From contig VGIX01000002.1 in NCBI GenBank assembly GCA_016867725.1, positions 62,001-126,000 of the forward strand: 64,000 nt of DNA, given 5' to 3'. Numbering within the stretch: the stretch's first letter is position 1; every line of letters begins with the position of its first letter. The notes under the pieces were generated by a model. That model was not told the origin of the DNA and made no database searches. It saw only the letters and a list, made by a program, of their open reading frames with translations. The translations under genes and the position numbers were made by a program. Source of the stretch: Candidatus Effluviviaceae Genus I sp. GTDB taxonomy: Bacteria; Joyebacterota; Joyebacteria; Joyebacterales; Joyebacteraceae. Positions 1 through 8,783 of this stretch are shown piece after piece.

Positions 1-33
1 CAGCGGCGGCCACGCGCTCGGGCGGCTTTGGCG

Positions 34-63
34 TTGACACGTCCGGCGCCGGCTTCCTATGCT
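34..63 (+). promoter_or_regulatory. Sigma-70-type promoter of the potassium uptake genes
   Basis: TTGACA at 34-39 and TATGCT at 58-63 are separated by 18 bases. The predicted transcript start is near 70, giving a leader of about 45 bases before the ktrB start at 114. Confidence 0.7.
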
Positions 64-113
64 CTCGCGGCAACGGACACCGCGTGCGGAGACGTTCGGG
101 GCAAGGGACCAGG

Positions 114-1862
114 ATGGACAGAGACAGGCTGCTCACCTGGCTATCTCGGTTGATGTTCGTCGTCGCCGCGGTTGCGGCGATCTCCCTGCTGCTGGAGTAC
201 GGGTTCTACCTGAGCCCGGCGGCGCGGGAGGCTCTCCATGCCGTCGACCTCGCCGTGGTCGGCGTGTTCATCGCCGACGCCCTCTTGAGGTTCGCGCTCT
301 CCAGGAAGAAGTTCTTCCACGTGAAGCTGCGGTGGCCGGCGCTGGCCATCGCGGCGCTCGTCGTGTCGCAGCTGGCCCTCGTCCGGCGCCTCATCGGCAC
401 CGAGTGGATGCCGGCCGTGCTGGAGGAGCAGGGCGTCTTCTCGCTGACGAAGGGCTACATCGTCGTCCTTCAGGTCTACCTCCTGCTCCTCATCGTCGGT
501 CAGGCGGTCGCGGCGAATCGCAGGATCGCGTCGATGAGGGTCCGCCCGGCGAGGACCGTCATGCTGTCGTTCCTGCTCCTCATCGCCGTCGGGGCGCTGC
601 TTCTCTCGACGCCGAAGGCGACGGTCCGGGGCATCGCGCCCCTCGACGCGGTCTTCAGCGCGACCTCGGCCATCTGCGTGACCGGGCTCGTGGTGGTCGA
701 CACGGGAACGGAGTTCACGCGGTTCGGACAGGCCATCCTGCTCACGCTCATCCAGATCGGAGGCCTGGGGCTCATCACGTTCGCTACGTTCTTCGCCGTC
801 GCCATGAGACGGACGCTGGGGCTGCGCGAGAGCCTGGCGGCGCGGGGCGCGCTCAGCTACGAGGGGCTGGGGCGGATGGGGCGCACTCTCGGGACGGTGA
901 TCGGCCTCACGGTCCTCCTCGAGGCCGTCGGCGCCGTGCTCCTGTTCGTTTCCACGCGCGGGGAGTTCGGAAGCCCGAGGGCGGCGCTGTGGACGTCGGT
1001 CTTCCACTCCATCTCGGCCTTCTGCAATGCCGGCTTCTCTCTGCACTCAACGAGCCTCGAGCGCTACGTCGGCAACGTGCCCGTGCTGCTCACGGTGACG
1101 ACGCTCATCGTGCTCGGCGGGCTGGGCTTCCCGGTCATGATGAACGCGCTCGGCTACCGCGTGCTCGCGGAACACCCGTCCCGGTGCCGCTCGAGGTGGG
1201 GTGTTCACGCGCGGCTCGTGCTCCTCGTAACGGGGGTCCTCCTCGCGGTCGGAACGGTCGGGTTCTTCTTCCTTGAGCGGAACGGAGCGCTCGCCGGGAA
1301 GTCGCTGGGACAGCAGGTGCTGTCCTCGTACTTCGGATCCGTCACCGCGAGAACGGCGGGCTTCAACACGGTGCGGACGGCCTACCTGTCGCTGCCCACG
1401 CTCTTCCTGCTGACCGCGCTCATGTTCATCGGCGGCTCGCCCGGAGGGACGGCCGGCGGCGTCAAGACGTCGACGACCGGCGTGGTGTTCGCCACGATCA
1501 GCGCGCTCTTCCGGGGCAAGAACCGCGTGGAGATCATGCGCCGTCGCATTCCCGACACGGTGGTCAACCAGGCGCTGGTGGTCGTGGCGGCGGCGATCCT
1601 GATCGTCACGGGCGGCACGTTCTTCCTGCTGGCGTCCGAGGGCGGAGCGCTGTCGGACGCGTTGTTCGAGGTGGTGTCGGCCTTCGGCACCGTCGGCCTC
1701 TCCACGGGGATGACGCCGCTCCTGTCGCCTGGGTCGAAGGTCGTTCTTGCGCTCGTGATGCTCATCGGGCGCATCGGCCCGCTCACGCTCGCCCTTGCGG
1801 TCGGGCAGCGCGAGGCGCGCCAGTCCTACGATTACCCCGAGGAGACGGTGCTGGTCAGCTAG
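114..1862 (+). CDS. ktrB: TrkH/KtrB-family potassium uptake membrane subunit with extra N-terminal membrane domain
   Basis: This is the ion-conducting subunit of a Trk/Ktr K+ uptake system in the cytoplasmic membrane. The 582-residue product shows the four pore-loop filters of the superfamily: VTG at about 189-191, NAG at 305-307, TAG at 414-416 and TVG at 526-528. The KtrB core begins at about residue 140 (RPARTVMLSF). The first 135 residues form an additional hydrophobic region with about four helices, including a VVGVFIADALLRF segment that resembles the S2 helix of voltage-sensor domains. Canonical KtrB proteins of about 450 residues lack it. The ATG at 114 is chosen over the upstream in-frame ATG at 84 because it sits just before the first helix. 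The gating subunit ktrA follows 38 bases downstream. Confidence 0.9.
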   Translation: MDRDRLLTWLSRLMFVVAAVAAISLLLEYGFYLSPAAREALHAVDLAVVGVFIADALLRFALSRKKFFHVKLRWPALAIAALVVSQLALVRRLIGTEWMPAVLEEQGVFSLTKGYIVVLQVYLLLLIVGQAVAANRRIASMRVRPARTVMLSFLLLIAVGALLLSTPKATVRGIAPLDAVFSATSAICVTGLVVVDTGTEFTRFGQAILLTLIQIGGLGLITFATFFAVAMRRTLGLRESLAARGALSYEGLGRMGRTLGTVIGLTVLLEAVGAVLLFVSTRGEFGSPRAALWTSVFHSISAFCNAGFSLHSTSLERYVGNVPVLLTVTTLIVLGGLGFPVMMNALGYRVLAEHPSRCRSRWGVHARLVLLVTGVLLAVGTVGFFFLERNGALAGKSLGQQVLSSYFGSVTARTAGFNTVRTAYLSLPTLFLLTALMFIGGSPGGTAGGVKTSTTGVVFATISALFRGKNRVEIMRRRIPDTVVNQALVVVAAAILIVTGGTFFLLASEGGALSDALFEVVSAFGTVGLSTGMTPLLSPGSKVVLALVMLIGRIGPLTLALAVGQREARQSYDYPEETVLVS

Positions 1863-1900
1863 CTCGGCGCGGCCGCTTGGTCGCGTCTGGGAGGTCCTGT

Positions 1901-2572
1901 ATGGGGAAGCGATACGCGGTCATCGGGCTGGGGCTCCTTGGCCGGACGGTGGCCAGAGAACTCGCCGAGCGCGGCGCCGAGGTGATCGCCGTGGACATGA
2001 ACCAGCGGCTGGTCCAGTCCATCGCCGAGGAGGTCGCTGTCGCCGTGCGACTGGACTCCACGGACAGGGAAGCCCTCGCGGCGCAGGGCGTGAACCGGGT
2101 GGACGCGGCGATCGTGGCGATCGGGGAGAACTTCCAGGCGGCGGTCCTGACGACGGCGCTCCTCAAGGAGCTGGGCGTGCCGAGGGTGATCTCGCGGGCG
2201 GTCACCGAGGACGAGGCGAGGATCCTCAAGCTCGTGAAGGCGGACCAGGTGATCCTGGTCGAGGAGTGGGTGGCCCGCCGGCTGGCGCAGCAGGTGATGA
2301 GCCCCTCGCTCACGGAGATCGTCGAGCTGTCGCCCGGCATGAGCCTCGGCAGGATCGAGACGACGGAGAGCATGTGGGGCAAGACGCTCGCGTCGCTGAG
2401 CTTCCGACAGCGCTACGGCCTCAACGTGATCTCGGTCATCAAGGCGAGCGACGTGCCGGAGTCGCTGTCGCAGCTGCCCGATCCGAAGGCGACCCTCGAG
2501 AAGGGGGACGTCCTTCTCGTGGACGGGCCGGAGGACGCCATCGAGAGATTCGCGGCGAGGAGTGACGATTGA
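1901..2572 (+). CDS. ktrA: KtrA/TrkA-family RCK subunit of the potassium uptake system
   Basis: This cytosolic regulatory subunit (223 residues) forms the nucleotide-binding gating ring on KtrB. It starts at the ATG at 1901, so the Rossmann motif GLGLLG lies at the N-terminus as usual for RCK_N domains ([17 protein letters not shown]), followed by an acidic residue ending beta-2 (VIAVDMN). An RCK_C domain occupies about residues 140-220. The length matches KtrA (about 220) and not the double-length TrkA (about 458), so ring assembly as in KtrAB is expected. It is probably cotranscribed with ktrB, 38 bases upstream. Confidence 0.92.
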   Translation: MGKRYAVIGLGLLGRTVARELAERGAEVIAVDMNQRLVQSIAEEVAVAVRLDSTDREALAAQGVNRVDAAIVAIGENFQAAVLTTALLKELGVPRVISRAVTEDEARILKLVKADQVILVEEWVARRLAQQVMSPSLTEIVELSPGMSLGRIETTESMWGKTLASLSFRQRYGLNVISVIKASDVPESLSQLPDPKATLEKGDVLLVDGPEDAIERFAARSDD

Positions 2573-2642
2573 GCTCGGGCCGGTCGGACATCCGGTCGGC
2601 GGATTGCCCGACGCGACAGAGCGAACACCGCGGGGAGCATCC

Positions 2643-3938
2643 ATGAAGCAGCGTTGCACCATCGAGACCATCGGGAAGCACGAGGGAACTGAGGTCACGC
2701 TCGAAGGGTGGCTCGTCGGAAGGCGATCGAGCGGGAAGGTGATGTTCCTCGAGTTCCGCGACGGGACGGGGTTTCTGCAGTGCGTCGCGAGCAGGGCGGA
2801 GGTGGGGGAGGAGACGTTCGAGGCGCTCGGCCGTCTCACGGTGGAGTCCTCGCTGCGGGTGACCGGCGCGGTGCGGGCCGATCAGCGGGCGCCGGGGGGA
2901 TTCGAGCTCTCCGTTCGCGCGGCGGACGTCGTCCAGGTGGCCGAGGAGTACCCCATCGGCAGAAAGGAGCACGGACCGGCCTTCCTCATGGACCACCGCC
3001 ACCTGTGGATCAGGTCATCCGGTCAGTTCGCCGTGCTCCGCGTCCGCGCGACGGTCGTGCGCGCCATCAGGAACTACCTCGACTCCCGCGGATACGTCCA
3101 GATGGACTCGCCGCTGCTCACCCCCGCCGCGTGCGAGGGCACCTCGACGCTCTTCGAAACGAAGTACTTCGACGAGAGCGCGTACCTCTCTCAGAGCGGC
3201 CAGCTGTACAACGAGGCGACGGCCATGGCGTTCGGCCGCGTGTACTGCTTCGGGCCGTCGTTCCGCGCGGAGAAGAGCAAGACGAGGCGACACCTCATCG
3301 AGTTCTGGCAGGTGGAGCCGGAGGTGGCGTACGCGGACCTCGACGACATCATGGAGATCGAGGAGGAGCTGGTGTCCGAGGTCGTCGCGGAGGTGCTTCG
3401 AACGCGCGGGCGCGAGCTCGCGATCCTCGGGCGCGACCCGGCGCAGCTTCGAGGCGTGGAGCCGCCCTTCCCGCGCATCGCGTACTCGGAGGCGGTCGAA
3501 CGCATCCGGAAGGGAGGCCTCGACATCGAGTGGGGCAGAGACCTCGGGGCGGAGCACGAGACGCTCCTCTCGAAGCAGTTCGACCGGCCCGTGCTCGTGC
3601 ATCGCTACCCGCGCTGCATCAAGCCCTTCTACATGGAGGTCGATCCCGAGAACGCGGAGCTGTCGCTGTCCGTTGACATGCTGGCGCCCGAGGGCTACGG
3701 CGAGATCGTCGGCGGCGGGCAGCGGATGAGCGACCTCGCCACGCTCGAAGCGCGCATCGAGGAGGAGGGGCTTCCGCGCGCCGACTACGAGTGGTACCTC
3801 GACCTCAGGCGGTACGGCTCCGTGCCGCACGCCGGCTTCGGTCTGGGCGTGGAGCGGACGGTGGCGTGGATCTGTGGGCTGGAGCACTGCCGCGAGGCCA
3901 TCCCGTTCCCGAGGATGCTGTACCGGCTGCGGCCGTAG
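2643..3938 (+). CDS. asnS: Asparagine--tRNA ligase
   Basis: This cytosolic class IIb aminoacyl-tRNA synthetase charges tRNA-Asn. The product is 431 residues. An N-terminal OB-fold anticodon-binding domain (about 1-115, [20 protein letters not shown]) is followed by the catalytic core with motif 2 [16 protein letters not shown] at about 207 and motif 3 [12 protein letters not shown] near the C-terminus. [11 protein letters not shown] is typical of AsnRS rather than AspRS. The ATG at 2643 is used because the OB-fold begins directly after it. The 70-base gap after ktrA is too short for a T-box. The gene converges with glnA, leaving only 12 bases between the two stop codons, and no clear terminator is visible there. 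Confidence 0.95.
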   Translation: MKQRCTIETIGKHEGTEVTLEGWLVGRRSSGKVMFLEFRDGTGFLQCVASRAEVGEETFEALGRLTVESSLRVTGAVRADQRAPGGFELSVRAADVVQVAEEYPIGRKEHGPAFLMDHRHLWIRSSGQFAVLRVRATVVRAIRNYLDSRGYVQMDSPLLTPAACEGTSTLFETKYFDESAYLSQSGQLYNEATAMAFGRVYCFGPSFRAEKSKTRRHLIEFWQVEPEVAYADLDDIMEIEEELVSEVVAEVLRTRGRELAILGRDPAQLRGVEPPFPRIAYSEAVERIRKGGLDIEWGRDLGAEHETLLSKQFDRPVLVHRYPRCIKPFYMEVDPENAELSLSVDMLAPEGYGEIVGGGQRMSDLATLEARIEEEGLPRADYEWYLDLRRYGSVPHAGFGLGVERTVAWICGLEHCREAIPFPRMLYRLRP

Positions 3939-3950
3939 AGGGTCGCGGCG

Positions 3951-5417
3951 TCAGCAGTCGAAATAGAGCCCGTACTCGCCCGGGTGCGGGTGCGATGCGA
4001 TCGTCTCGATCTCCTCGCGCTTGAGCTCGATCCACGTTGCGGCGAACTCGTCGGCGAAGATCCCCCGCGTCGTGAGGAAGTCCGCGTCGCGCTCGAGCGC
4101 GTCGAGCGCCTCCTCGATCGTCGCCGGGAGGGGGACGATCCGGTTTCTCTCCTTCCGAGGGAGCTCGTGGACGTTCCGGTCGAAAGGACCGAACCCGTGC
4201 GCGGTCGGGTCCACGCGCCGGTCGAGTCCGTCGAGCCCAGCCGCGAGCAGCGCCGCCATCATGAGATACGGATTGGCGGTCGCGTCCGGCGGCCGGTACT
4301 CGATCGTCTTCGCCTCCGGGCGCGTCGCGTAGCGGGGAACGCGGATGGCGGCGCTTCGGTTGCCCTCGGAGAAGAAGAGGTTCGTCGGAGCTTCGTATCC
4401 AGGCCGGAGCCGGCGATAGGAGTTCGTGCTCGGACTCACGATGGCCGAAAGGGCTCGGCCGTGGGAGAGGATGCCGCCCACGAAGTGCAGAGCGCTCTCG
4501 GAGAGCCCGGCGTAGCGGCCCTCGCCGTGGAACACCGGCGCTCCGGCCCGCATGAGCTTGACGTGCACGTGCAGCCCGCTGCCCGCCTCGGCAAGGAGAG
4601 GGCGAGGCATGAAGGTCGCTGCCAGACCCCACTCCGCCGCCGTGTTCCGGACGATGTGCTTGCCGAGCATGACGTGGTCGGCGGCCGGCACGAGCGGCTC
4701 GCCGATGAGCTCGACCTCGAGCTGTCCGGGCGCGCCGTTCTCGTGGTGATGGTACTTGACCGGGATGCCGGCGTCCTGCAGCCGCGCGGCGACCTCGTTG
4801 CGGAACTCGAAGAAGCGGTCGCACGGCGGGGACGCGTGGTAACCGCCGCCGGCGCGGATCCTGTAGCCGAGCCCGTCGGACTCCGAGTCGGGGTCCGACC
4901 ACCCGGCCTCGTCGGACCGCACGGAGAAGAACGAGCCGTTCCTGCGCTCGTCGTACGCGACGGAGGAGAACGCGTAGAACTCGAGCTCCGGGGCCCAGAG
5001 GCTCATGTCCGCGTGCCCGGACTCGGCGAGGGCGCGCTCGGCCCGAAGCGCCGTGAGCCTGGGGTCGAGGGGGAAGGGGGTCTTGAGCTGTGCCTCCGCG
5101 GCTGAGGACAACACGGCCACGATGATGCGGCCGTCCCATTCCTCGGCCTGCGCCGTGAGGCGATCGGGGATGAGCACCATGTCGCCGCGCTCCACGCGCT
5201 TGAACCCCGACACGCTCGAGCCGTCGAAACCCACCCCCGAGGCGAAGAGCGACTCGTCCACGCGGGTCACCGGCACCGTCACGTGGTGCCACCGTCCCGG
5301 CAAGTCGGCGAACCGCACGTCGAGCGCGTCGGTCCCCGACGCCGCGAGCGCGGCGACGAACTCCGCGTCGCCTGCCGTCTTCCTGAGCTGCTCTGTGAGA
5401 TCGCGAAGGCTCTTCAT
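3951..5417 (-). CDS. glnA: Glutamine synthetase, type I-like, without the adenylylation tyrosine
   Basis: It condenses glutamate and ammonia to glutamine with ATP. The 488-residue product has the N-terminal beta-grasp motif GFDGSSVSGF, the metal and ATP-site motif GSGLHVHVKL, the NRSAAIRVPR arginine loop and a C-terminus ending GEYGLYFDC. At the position of the E. coli NLYDLP adenylylation loop the sequence reads NVHELP. The modified tyrosine is therefore replaced by histidine (about residue 417), and GlnE-type control is unlikely. It lies downstream of the small carrier gene on the same strand, 51 bases away, and may be read from the same transcript. A relative acting on another amine (GlnA-like) cannot be excluded from sequence alone. 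Confidence 0.88.
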   Translation of the reverse strand: MKSLRDLTEQLRKTAGDAEFVAALAASGTDALDVRFADLPGRWHHVTVPVTRVDESLFASGVGFDGSSVSGFKRVERGDMVLIPDRLTAQAEEWDGRIIVAVLSSAAEAQLKTPFPLDPRLTALRAERALAESGHADMSLWAPELEFYAFSSVAYDERRNGSFFSVRSDEAGWSDPDSESDGLGYRIRAGGGYHASPPCDRFFEFRNEVAARLQDAGIPVKYHHHENGAPGQLEVELIGEPLVPAADHVMLGKHIVRNTAAEWGLAATFMPRPLLAEAGSGLHVHVKLMRAGAPVFHGEGRYAGLSESALHFVGGILSHGRALSAIVSPSTNSYRRLRPGYEAPTNLFFSEGNRSAAIRVPRYATRPEAKTIEYRPPDATANPYLMMAALLAAGLDGLDRRVDPTAHGFGPFDRNVHELPRKERNRIVPLPATIEEALDALERDADFLTTRGIFADEFAATWIELKREEIETIASHPHPGEYGLYFDC

Positions 5418-5468
5418 GGTGTCTCCCGTGGGGTGGTGCCCATCCGCCGGGCACGTGCGCGCCGGCGT

Positions 5469-5843
5469 CTATGAGCCGCTCGTTCCGACGAGATAGACAC
5501 CCACAGCAACGACAATGGTCCCGAGGATCCTCTGGAGGCCCATGCTCTCGCCCCAGAGGTGCCACGACGCGACCGCGACCAGCACGTAGCCGACGCCCAG
5601 CAGGGGGTACGCGTAGCTGAGCTGTACCCTGGACAGGGCCGAGATCCAGAAGACGGCGCTCACCGCGTACAGCACCAGCCCCAGGAGCGTGAGCGGCGCG
5701 GTGAGCATGGGCACTGCCGTCGAGAGCCCGAAGTACGCCTCTCGCCCGGCACGTGCCTGGTAGCTGAGAAGCGACTGCTTGATCGAGACCTGACCGCAGA
5801 CGTTAAGCAGGATGCTCACGGCCAGTATCCAGATGTGCGTCAT
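5469..5843 (-). CDS. Small four-helix EamA/SMR-type membrane protein
   Basis: The 124-residue product has four hydrophobic segments spread over its whole length, ends in the membrane, and fits the half-size EamA/SMR fold of EmrE and of the ArnE/ArnF undecaprenyl-phosphate-aminoarabinose flippase subunits. The visible pattern SIKQSLLSY in helix 1 and LSYAYPLLGVGYVLVAVAS in helices 3-4 agrees with this. The ATG at 5843 (MTHIWILA) places the first helix at the N-terminus; an upstream in-frame start would add a charged tail. It follows a polyprenol-phosphate-type glycosyltransferase and a GT-C gene on the same strand, so flipping of a lipid-linked sugar is more likely than drug export. This role is inferred from context. 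Confidence 0.75.
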   Translation of the reverse strand: MTHIWILAVSILLNVCGQVSIKQSLLSYQARAGREAYFGLSTAVPMLTAPLTLLGLVLYAVSAVFWISALSRVQLSYAYPLLGVGYVLVAVASWHLWGESMGLQRILGTIVVAVGVYLVGTSGS

Positions 5844-5874
5844 GCTCTTCCCCCGTCGTTCGCCCGGGCGCGCA

Positions 5875-6573
5875 TCACGAAGCAACGCGCCTGAACCTCA
5901 GCCTGAGCAGCGTCGCCACGGCCTCGAACCAGTGCTTCGCGCGTATCTTCTTGCCCTCGGAGGTCTTCCTCGGGTAGTAGCGGATCGGAACCTCCCGGAT
6001 GCGAATGCCGCGGGCGGCCACCAGCGCAGTGACCTCCGGGCAGAACTCGAATCCCGTGCATCGGAGAGGCAGGCTCCTGAGCAGGCTGGTTCGGAACGCC
6101 TTGTAGCACGTGGGCTCGTCGGTGAGAGCCGTGCCGAAGAGGATGTTCGTGATCCAGGTGAGCGTCACGCCCCCCAGGAAGAAGCTCGGCGACGAGATGG
6201 GGTTGGTCTTGAGCAGTCGCCTCGATCCGTACACGACCGCAACCGCAGGATCCTCGAACTGGCGCACGATGAGCTCGTAGTCGTTCGGGTCGTACTCCAG
6301 GTCCGCGTCCTGGATGATGGTGAGCTCGCCGGCGACGTGCTCAACGCCGGTCCGAATCGCTGCGCCCTTCCCTCGGTTGCGATCGTGCCACACCACCTTG
6401 ACTCTCTGCCGCTTCCCAAGCGTCTCCAGCACACTTCTGGTTCCGTCGGTCGAGCCGTCATCCACGATGACAACCTCCGACACGACGGGGCTTGCCAGCA
6501 CGCGGTCCACGATCGCCCCGATGGTCCGAACCTCGTTGAACGTGGGGACGATGACACTCAGGTTCGCGCGCAC
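5875..6573 (-). CDS. GT2 family glycosyltransferase, polyprenyl-phosphate-sugar synthase-like
   Basis: This 232-residue GT-A glycosyltransferase resembles the catalytic domain of dolichyl/undecaprenyl-phosphate mannose or glucose synthases. The sequence shows VPTFNEVRTI, VIVDDGSTDGT, the acceptor-side motif DRNRGKGAAIRTG and the metal-binding QDADLEYDP. There is no C-terminal membrane anchor, so it is probably peripheral. The GTG at 6573 is selected because GGAGGAGG lies 5-6 bases upstream and translation begins directly at beta-1 (RANLSVIVPTFNE). It overlaps the end of the GT-C gene by 16 bases, implying translational coupling. With its neighbours it forms a charge-flip-transfer set for a lipid-linked sugar. 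Confidence 0.85.
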   Translation of the reverse strand: MRANLSVIVPTFNEVRTIGAIVDRVLASPVVSEVVIVDDGSTDGTRSVLETLGKRQRVKVVWHDRNRGKGAAIRTGVEHVAGELTIIQDADLEYDPNDYELIVRQFEDPAVAVVYGSRRLLKTNPISSPSFFLGGVTLTWITNILFGTALTDEPTCYKAFRTSLLRSLPLRCTGFEFCPEVTALVAARGIRIREVPIRYYPRKTSEGKKIRAKHWFEAVATLLRLRFRRVAS

Positions 6574-7832
6574 CCGACACCTCCTCCAAACGCATTCTCG
6601 GCCCCCCCAGGCAGGGAGAACCACCGCGCCGCCCTGGGACTGACGCGCGATGCGATCCGGGCGAGCGCCACCGCGCAGAACACCATGAGAAGCCCGTCGA
6701 GCGGCAGGCGGTAGCGTACGTTCGTCGTGAACACCGGGTACACGAGCGTGAAGGTCACGAGGGTCGCGAGCAGCGGCGCGTAGCGGTTCCATCGCCGCCT
6801 CTCGAGCACGATGCCGACCAGCCCAAGCAGGAACATGGGACCGTACGACAAGATCGAGATCCACGCGCTGCGGTCGGTTGTGAAGCGGTTCTGCGTCTGG
6901 GGAGTGGGGTAGAACCGGTAGAGGTTGGCCAGTTTGGCGAAGTACAGCCGGACGGCTCTTGCCGGATCCTGTTTCACGTACTCGAGACCGCGGGCGAGGT
7001 ACATGCGATCGGCTCCGGCGTACCCGATCTCCCGCGGGAGACCTCGGAGGTCCTCCGGGATGCCAACCCTCGACTGCGAGGTCGCCGTCGCGTCGGGGCT
7101 GTTACCGTAGAGGAACTCCCGCCCCCCTCCGACGGAGATGGGGATGAACTCGCCGGTGACCATGTGATTGCGGACGGTCCACGGAAGGACGGTTGCCACG
7201 GCAAGGGCCAGCACGAGAGCTGCGTGGAGCGCGCGCCGCTCACCCCGGAAGGTCCAGAGCACCGCGACAGGCACGAGCGTGACGGCGATGGAGCGACTGA
7301 GCGCAAGGAGCCCTAGAGCGCACCCCTGCGCCGCGCTCACGGGAAGCCTCGGCGCCTCGCGCGAGACGAGGGCAAGATACACGACGAGGAGCAGCAGGAT
7401 GGTCGTCGTCTGTGTGTCGTAGAGAGCGCCGGCGTTGTAGACGTAGTACGGGTAAAGACAGGCTATCGTCGCGGCGACAAGGCCGACCTTGGACCCGCGC
7501 AGGCGTCGGGCGATCAGGAAGACGAGGTACGGAATGAGCCCGCCGAGGAGCGCCTGGAACAGGTAGGCCGCCCTGTACGAGTGTCCTGCCAGAGCGTAGG
7601 GCACCACCATCACGAAGGCCTGAAGCGGGCCCCTCAGGACCGCATCCCCCGCACGCTCCCCGGACACGATTCGCCAGGCGATCTCGTCGTAGTAGTGCGG
7701 GTCCGGCCAGTACAGATCATCCTCGAGCGTCAGCACGAAGGCGACCCGCACGAGCACGGCGAGCGCGACGATCCCCAGGAGCACTGCTGGAACCCGTGCG
7801 CGGACGGTTCCACACCCCATGGACCTCAGCAT
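6558..7832 (-). CDS. GT-C fold glycosyltransferase (PMT/ArnT-like), integral membrane
   Basis: The 424-residue product has about ten hydrophobic helices. A long first outer loop begins LEDDLYWPDPHYYDE, carrying the acidic residues typical of the catalytic loop of PMT/ArnT-type enzymes that use polyprenyl-phosphate sugars. A polar loop after the middle helices (REFLYGNSPDATA) faces the same side. The acceptor (protein, lipid A or glycan) cannot be read from the sequence. It is the first gene of a minus-strand run with a GT2 and a small flippase-like protein. The ATG at 7832 lies only six bases after a TAGACT box, so the message may be leaderless; an internal ATG at 7820 is an alternative. Confidence 0.82.
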   Translation of the reverse strand: MLRSMGCGTVRARVPAVLLGIVALAVLVRVAFVLTLEDDLYWPDPHYYDEIAWRIVSGERAGDAVLRGPLQAFVMVVPYALAGHSYRAAYLFQALLGGLIPYLVFLIARRLRGSKVGLVAATIACLYPYYVYNAGALYDTQTTTILLLLVVYLALVSREAPRLPVSAAQGCALGLLALSRSIAVTLVPVAVLWTFRGERRALHAALVLALAVATVLPWTVRNHMVTGEFIPISVGGGREFLYGNSPDATATSQSRVGIPEDLRGLPREIGYAGADRMYLARGLEYVKQDPARAVRLYFAKLANLYRFYPTPQTQNRFTTDRSAWISILSYGPMFLLGLVGIVLERRRWNRYAPLLATLVTFTLVYPVFTTNVRYRLPLDGLLMVFCAVALARIASRVSPRAARWFSLPGGAENAFGGGVGCART

Positions 7833-7838
7833 GCTCGT

Positions 7839-7868
7839 AGTCTAGCGGTCAGCGCGACCGGCTGTCAA
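7839..7868 (-). promoter_or_regulatory. Sigma-70-type promoter of the minus-strand glycosylation genes
   Basis: On the minus strand TTGACA (plus 7863-7868) and TAGACT (plus 7839-7844) are 18 bases apart. The expected start point is about 7832, which coincides with the ATG of the GT-C gene. Confidence 0.72.
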
Positions 7869-7919
7869 GCGAACGCGGGAGCGCTCGCGTCGCCCGCGCG
7901 GCGCAGGGGGAAAACCGCC

Positions 7920-7949
7920 TTGACACTGCGCCGGCGCGCCGAGTACATT
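7920..7949 (+). promoter_or_regulatory. Sigma-70-type promoter of the cyclophilin lipoprotein gene
   Basis: TTGACA at 7920-7925 and TACATT at 7944-7949 have an 18-base spacer. Transcription should start near 7956, about 54 bases before the gene start. It is back to back with the minus-strand promoter at 7839-7868, with 51 bases between the two -35 boxes. Confidence 0.68.
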
Positions 7950-8009
7950 GAAGAACCGAAATCGCAACGCGGCCGAAGGTCGCATGGAATCGTGAGCGTG
8001 GAGGGCACC

Positions 8010-8756
8010 ATGGGTTCGTGGATGAGGTGGTTGCCTGTCGTGGTGACATGCGCCGTGCTTCTGACGGCGGTGGCGGCGGGTTGCAGCGGGACGCCGTCCG
8101 AGAAGGGCGAGACCGCCGCGCAGAGCGCGGCGAGCGAGGAGGCGGCGTCCATGACCGAGGCGATCGACCCTGGCGCGACCGAAGCGGTCGAAGAGGCGCC
8201 CGCCGGACCGACGGCAACGCTGACGTACATCGAGAACGGCGCGAGGAAGACCAGAGAGGTCGCCTACCTCGTCCCCGGACGGAAGATCGCCACGCTCGAG
8301 ACGGCGAAGGGCGTCATCAGGATCGAGCTCTGGGAGGACAAGGCGCCGAACACGGTCGTCAACTTCGTCTCGCTTGCGAACGCCGGACGATACGACGGCG
8401 TGGGCTTTCACAGGGTGATCGACGGCTTCATGGCCCAGACGGGCGACGTCGAGCACAAGGGCGGATACGGCGGACCGGGCTACACGATCCCGGCGGAGTT
8501 CGACGCGAGGCTCAAGCATGTCCGCGGCGTGGTATCCATGGCGCGGTCCTCGGAGCCCGACTCCGCCGGCAGCCAGTTCTTCATCATGTTCGCCGCATCG
8601 CCCAACCTCGACGGGCAGTACACGGCCTTCGGACAGGTCATCGAGGGCATGGACGTCGTGGACGCGATCAAGAAGGGCGACCGGCAGAAGAACGGTACCG
8701 TCACGGAGCCCGACAAGATCGTGAAGTTGCGCGTGACGACGGTCCCCGCACCGTAG
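8010..8756 (+). CDS. Cyclophilin-type peptidyl-prolyl cis-trans isomerase, probable lipoprotein
   Basis: It catalyses cis-trans isomerisation of X-Pro bonds, here outside the cytoplasm. The 248-residue product has a hydrophobic signal ending in a possible lipobox (AVAAGC), a low-complexity linker rich in Ala and Glu (about 28-65), and a cyclophilin domain from about residue 95. The domain shows FHRVIDGFMAQTGD and SAGSQFFIMF, which carry the conserved arginine, phenylalanine and glutamine of the active site. The -3 residue of the lipobox is alanine, so lipidation is likely but not certain. The ATG at 8010 is used; a GTG at 7992 would add six residues. A TPR gene begins 27 bases downstream, suggesting an envelope operon. 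Confidence 0.9.
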   Translation: MGSWMRWLPVVVTCAVLLTAVAAGCSGTPSEKGETAAQSAASEEAASMTEAIDPGATEAVEEAPAGPTATLTYIENGARKTREVAYLVPGRKIATLETAKGVIRIELWEDKAPNTVVNFVSLANAGRYDGVGFHRVIDGFMAQTGDVEHKGGYGGPGYTIPAEFDARLKHVRGVVSMARSSEPDSAGSQFFIMFAASPNLDGQYTAFGQVIEGMDVVDAIKKGDRQKNGTVTEPDKIVKLRVTTVPAP

Positions 8757-8783
8757 TCGCCGGCCGCAGGAGGAGTGAGCGCG

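Noticed and set aside
59-1276. A 405-codon plus-strand frame overlapping ktrB
   Set aside because: It is Arg/Gly-rich, has no signal or domain, and is out of frame with the clear KtrB pore motifs.
2573-2642. T-box or other amino-acid-sensing leader before asnS
   Set aside because: The 70-base gap is too short and has no T-box sequence or specifier loop.
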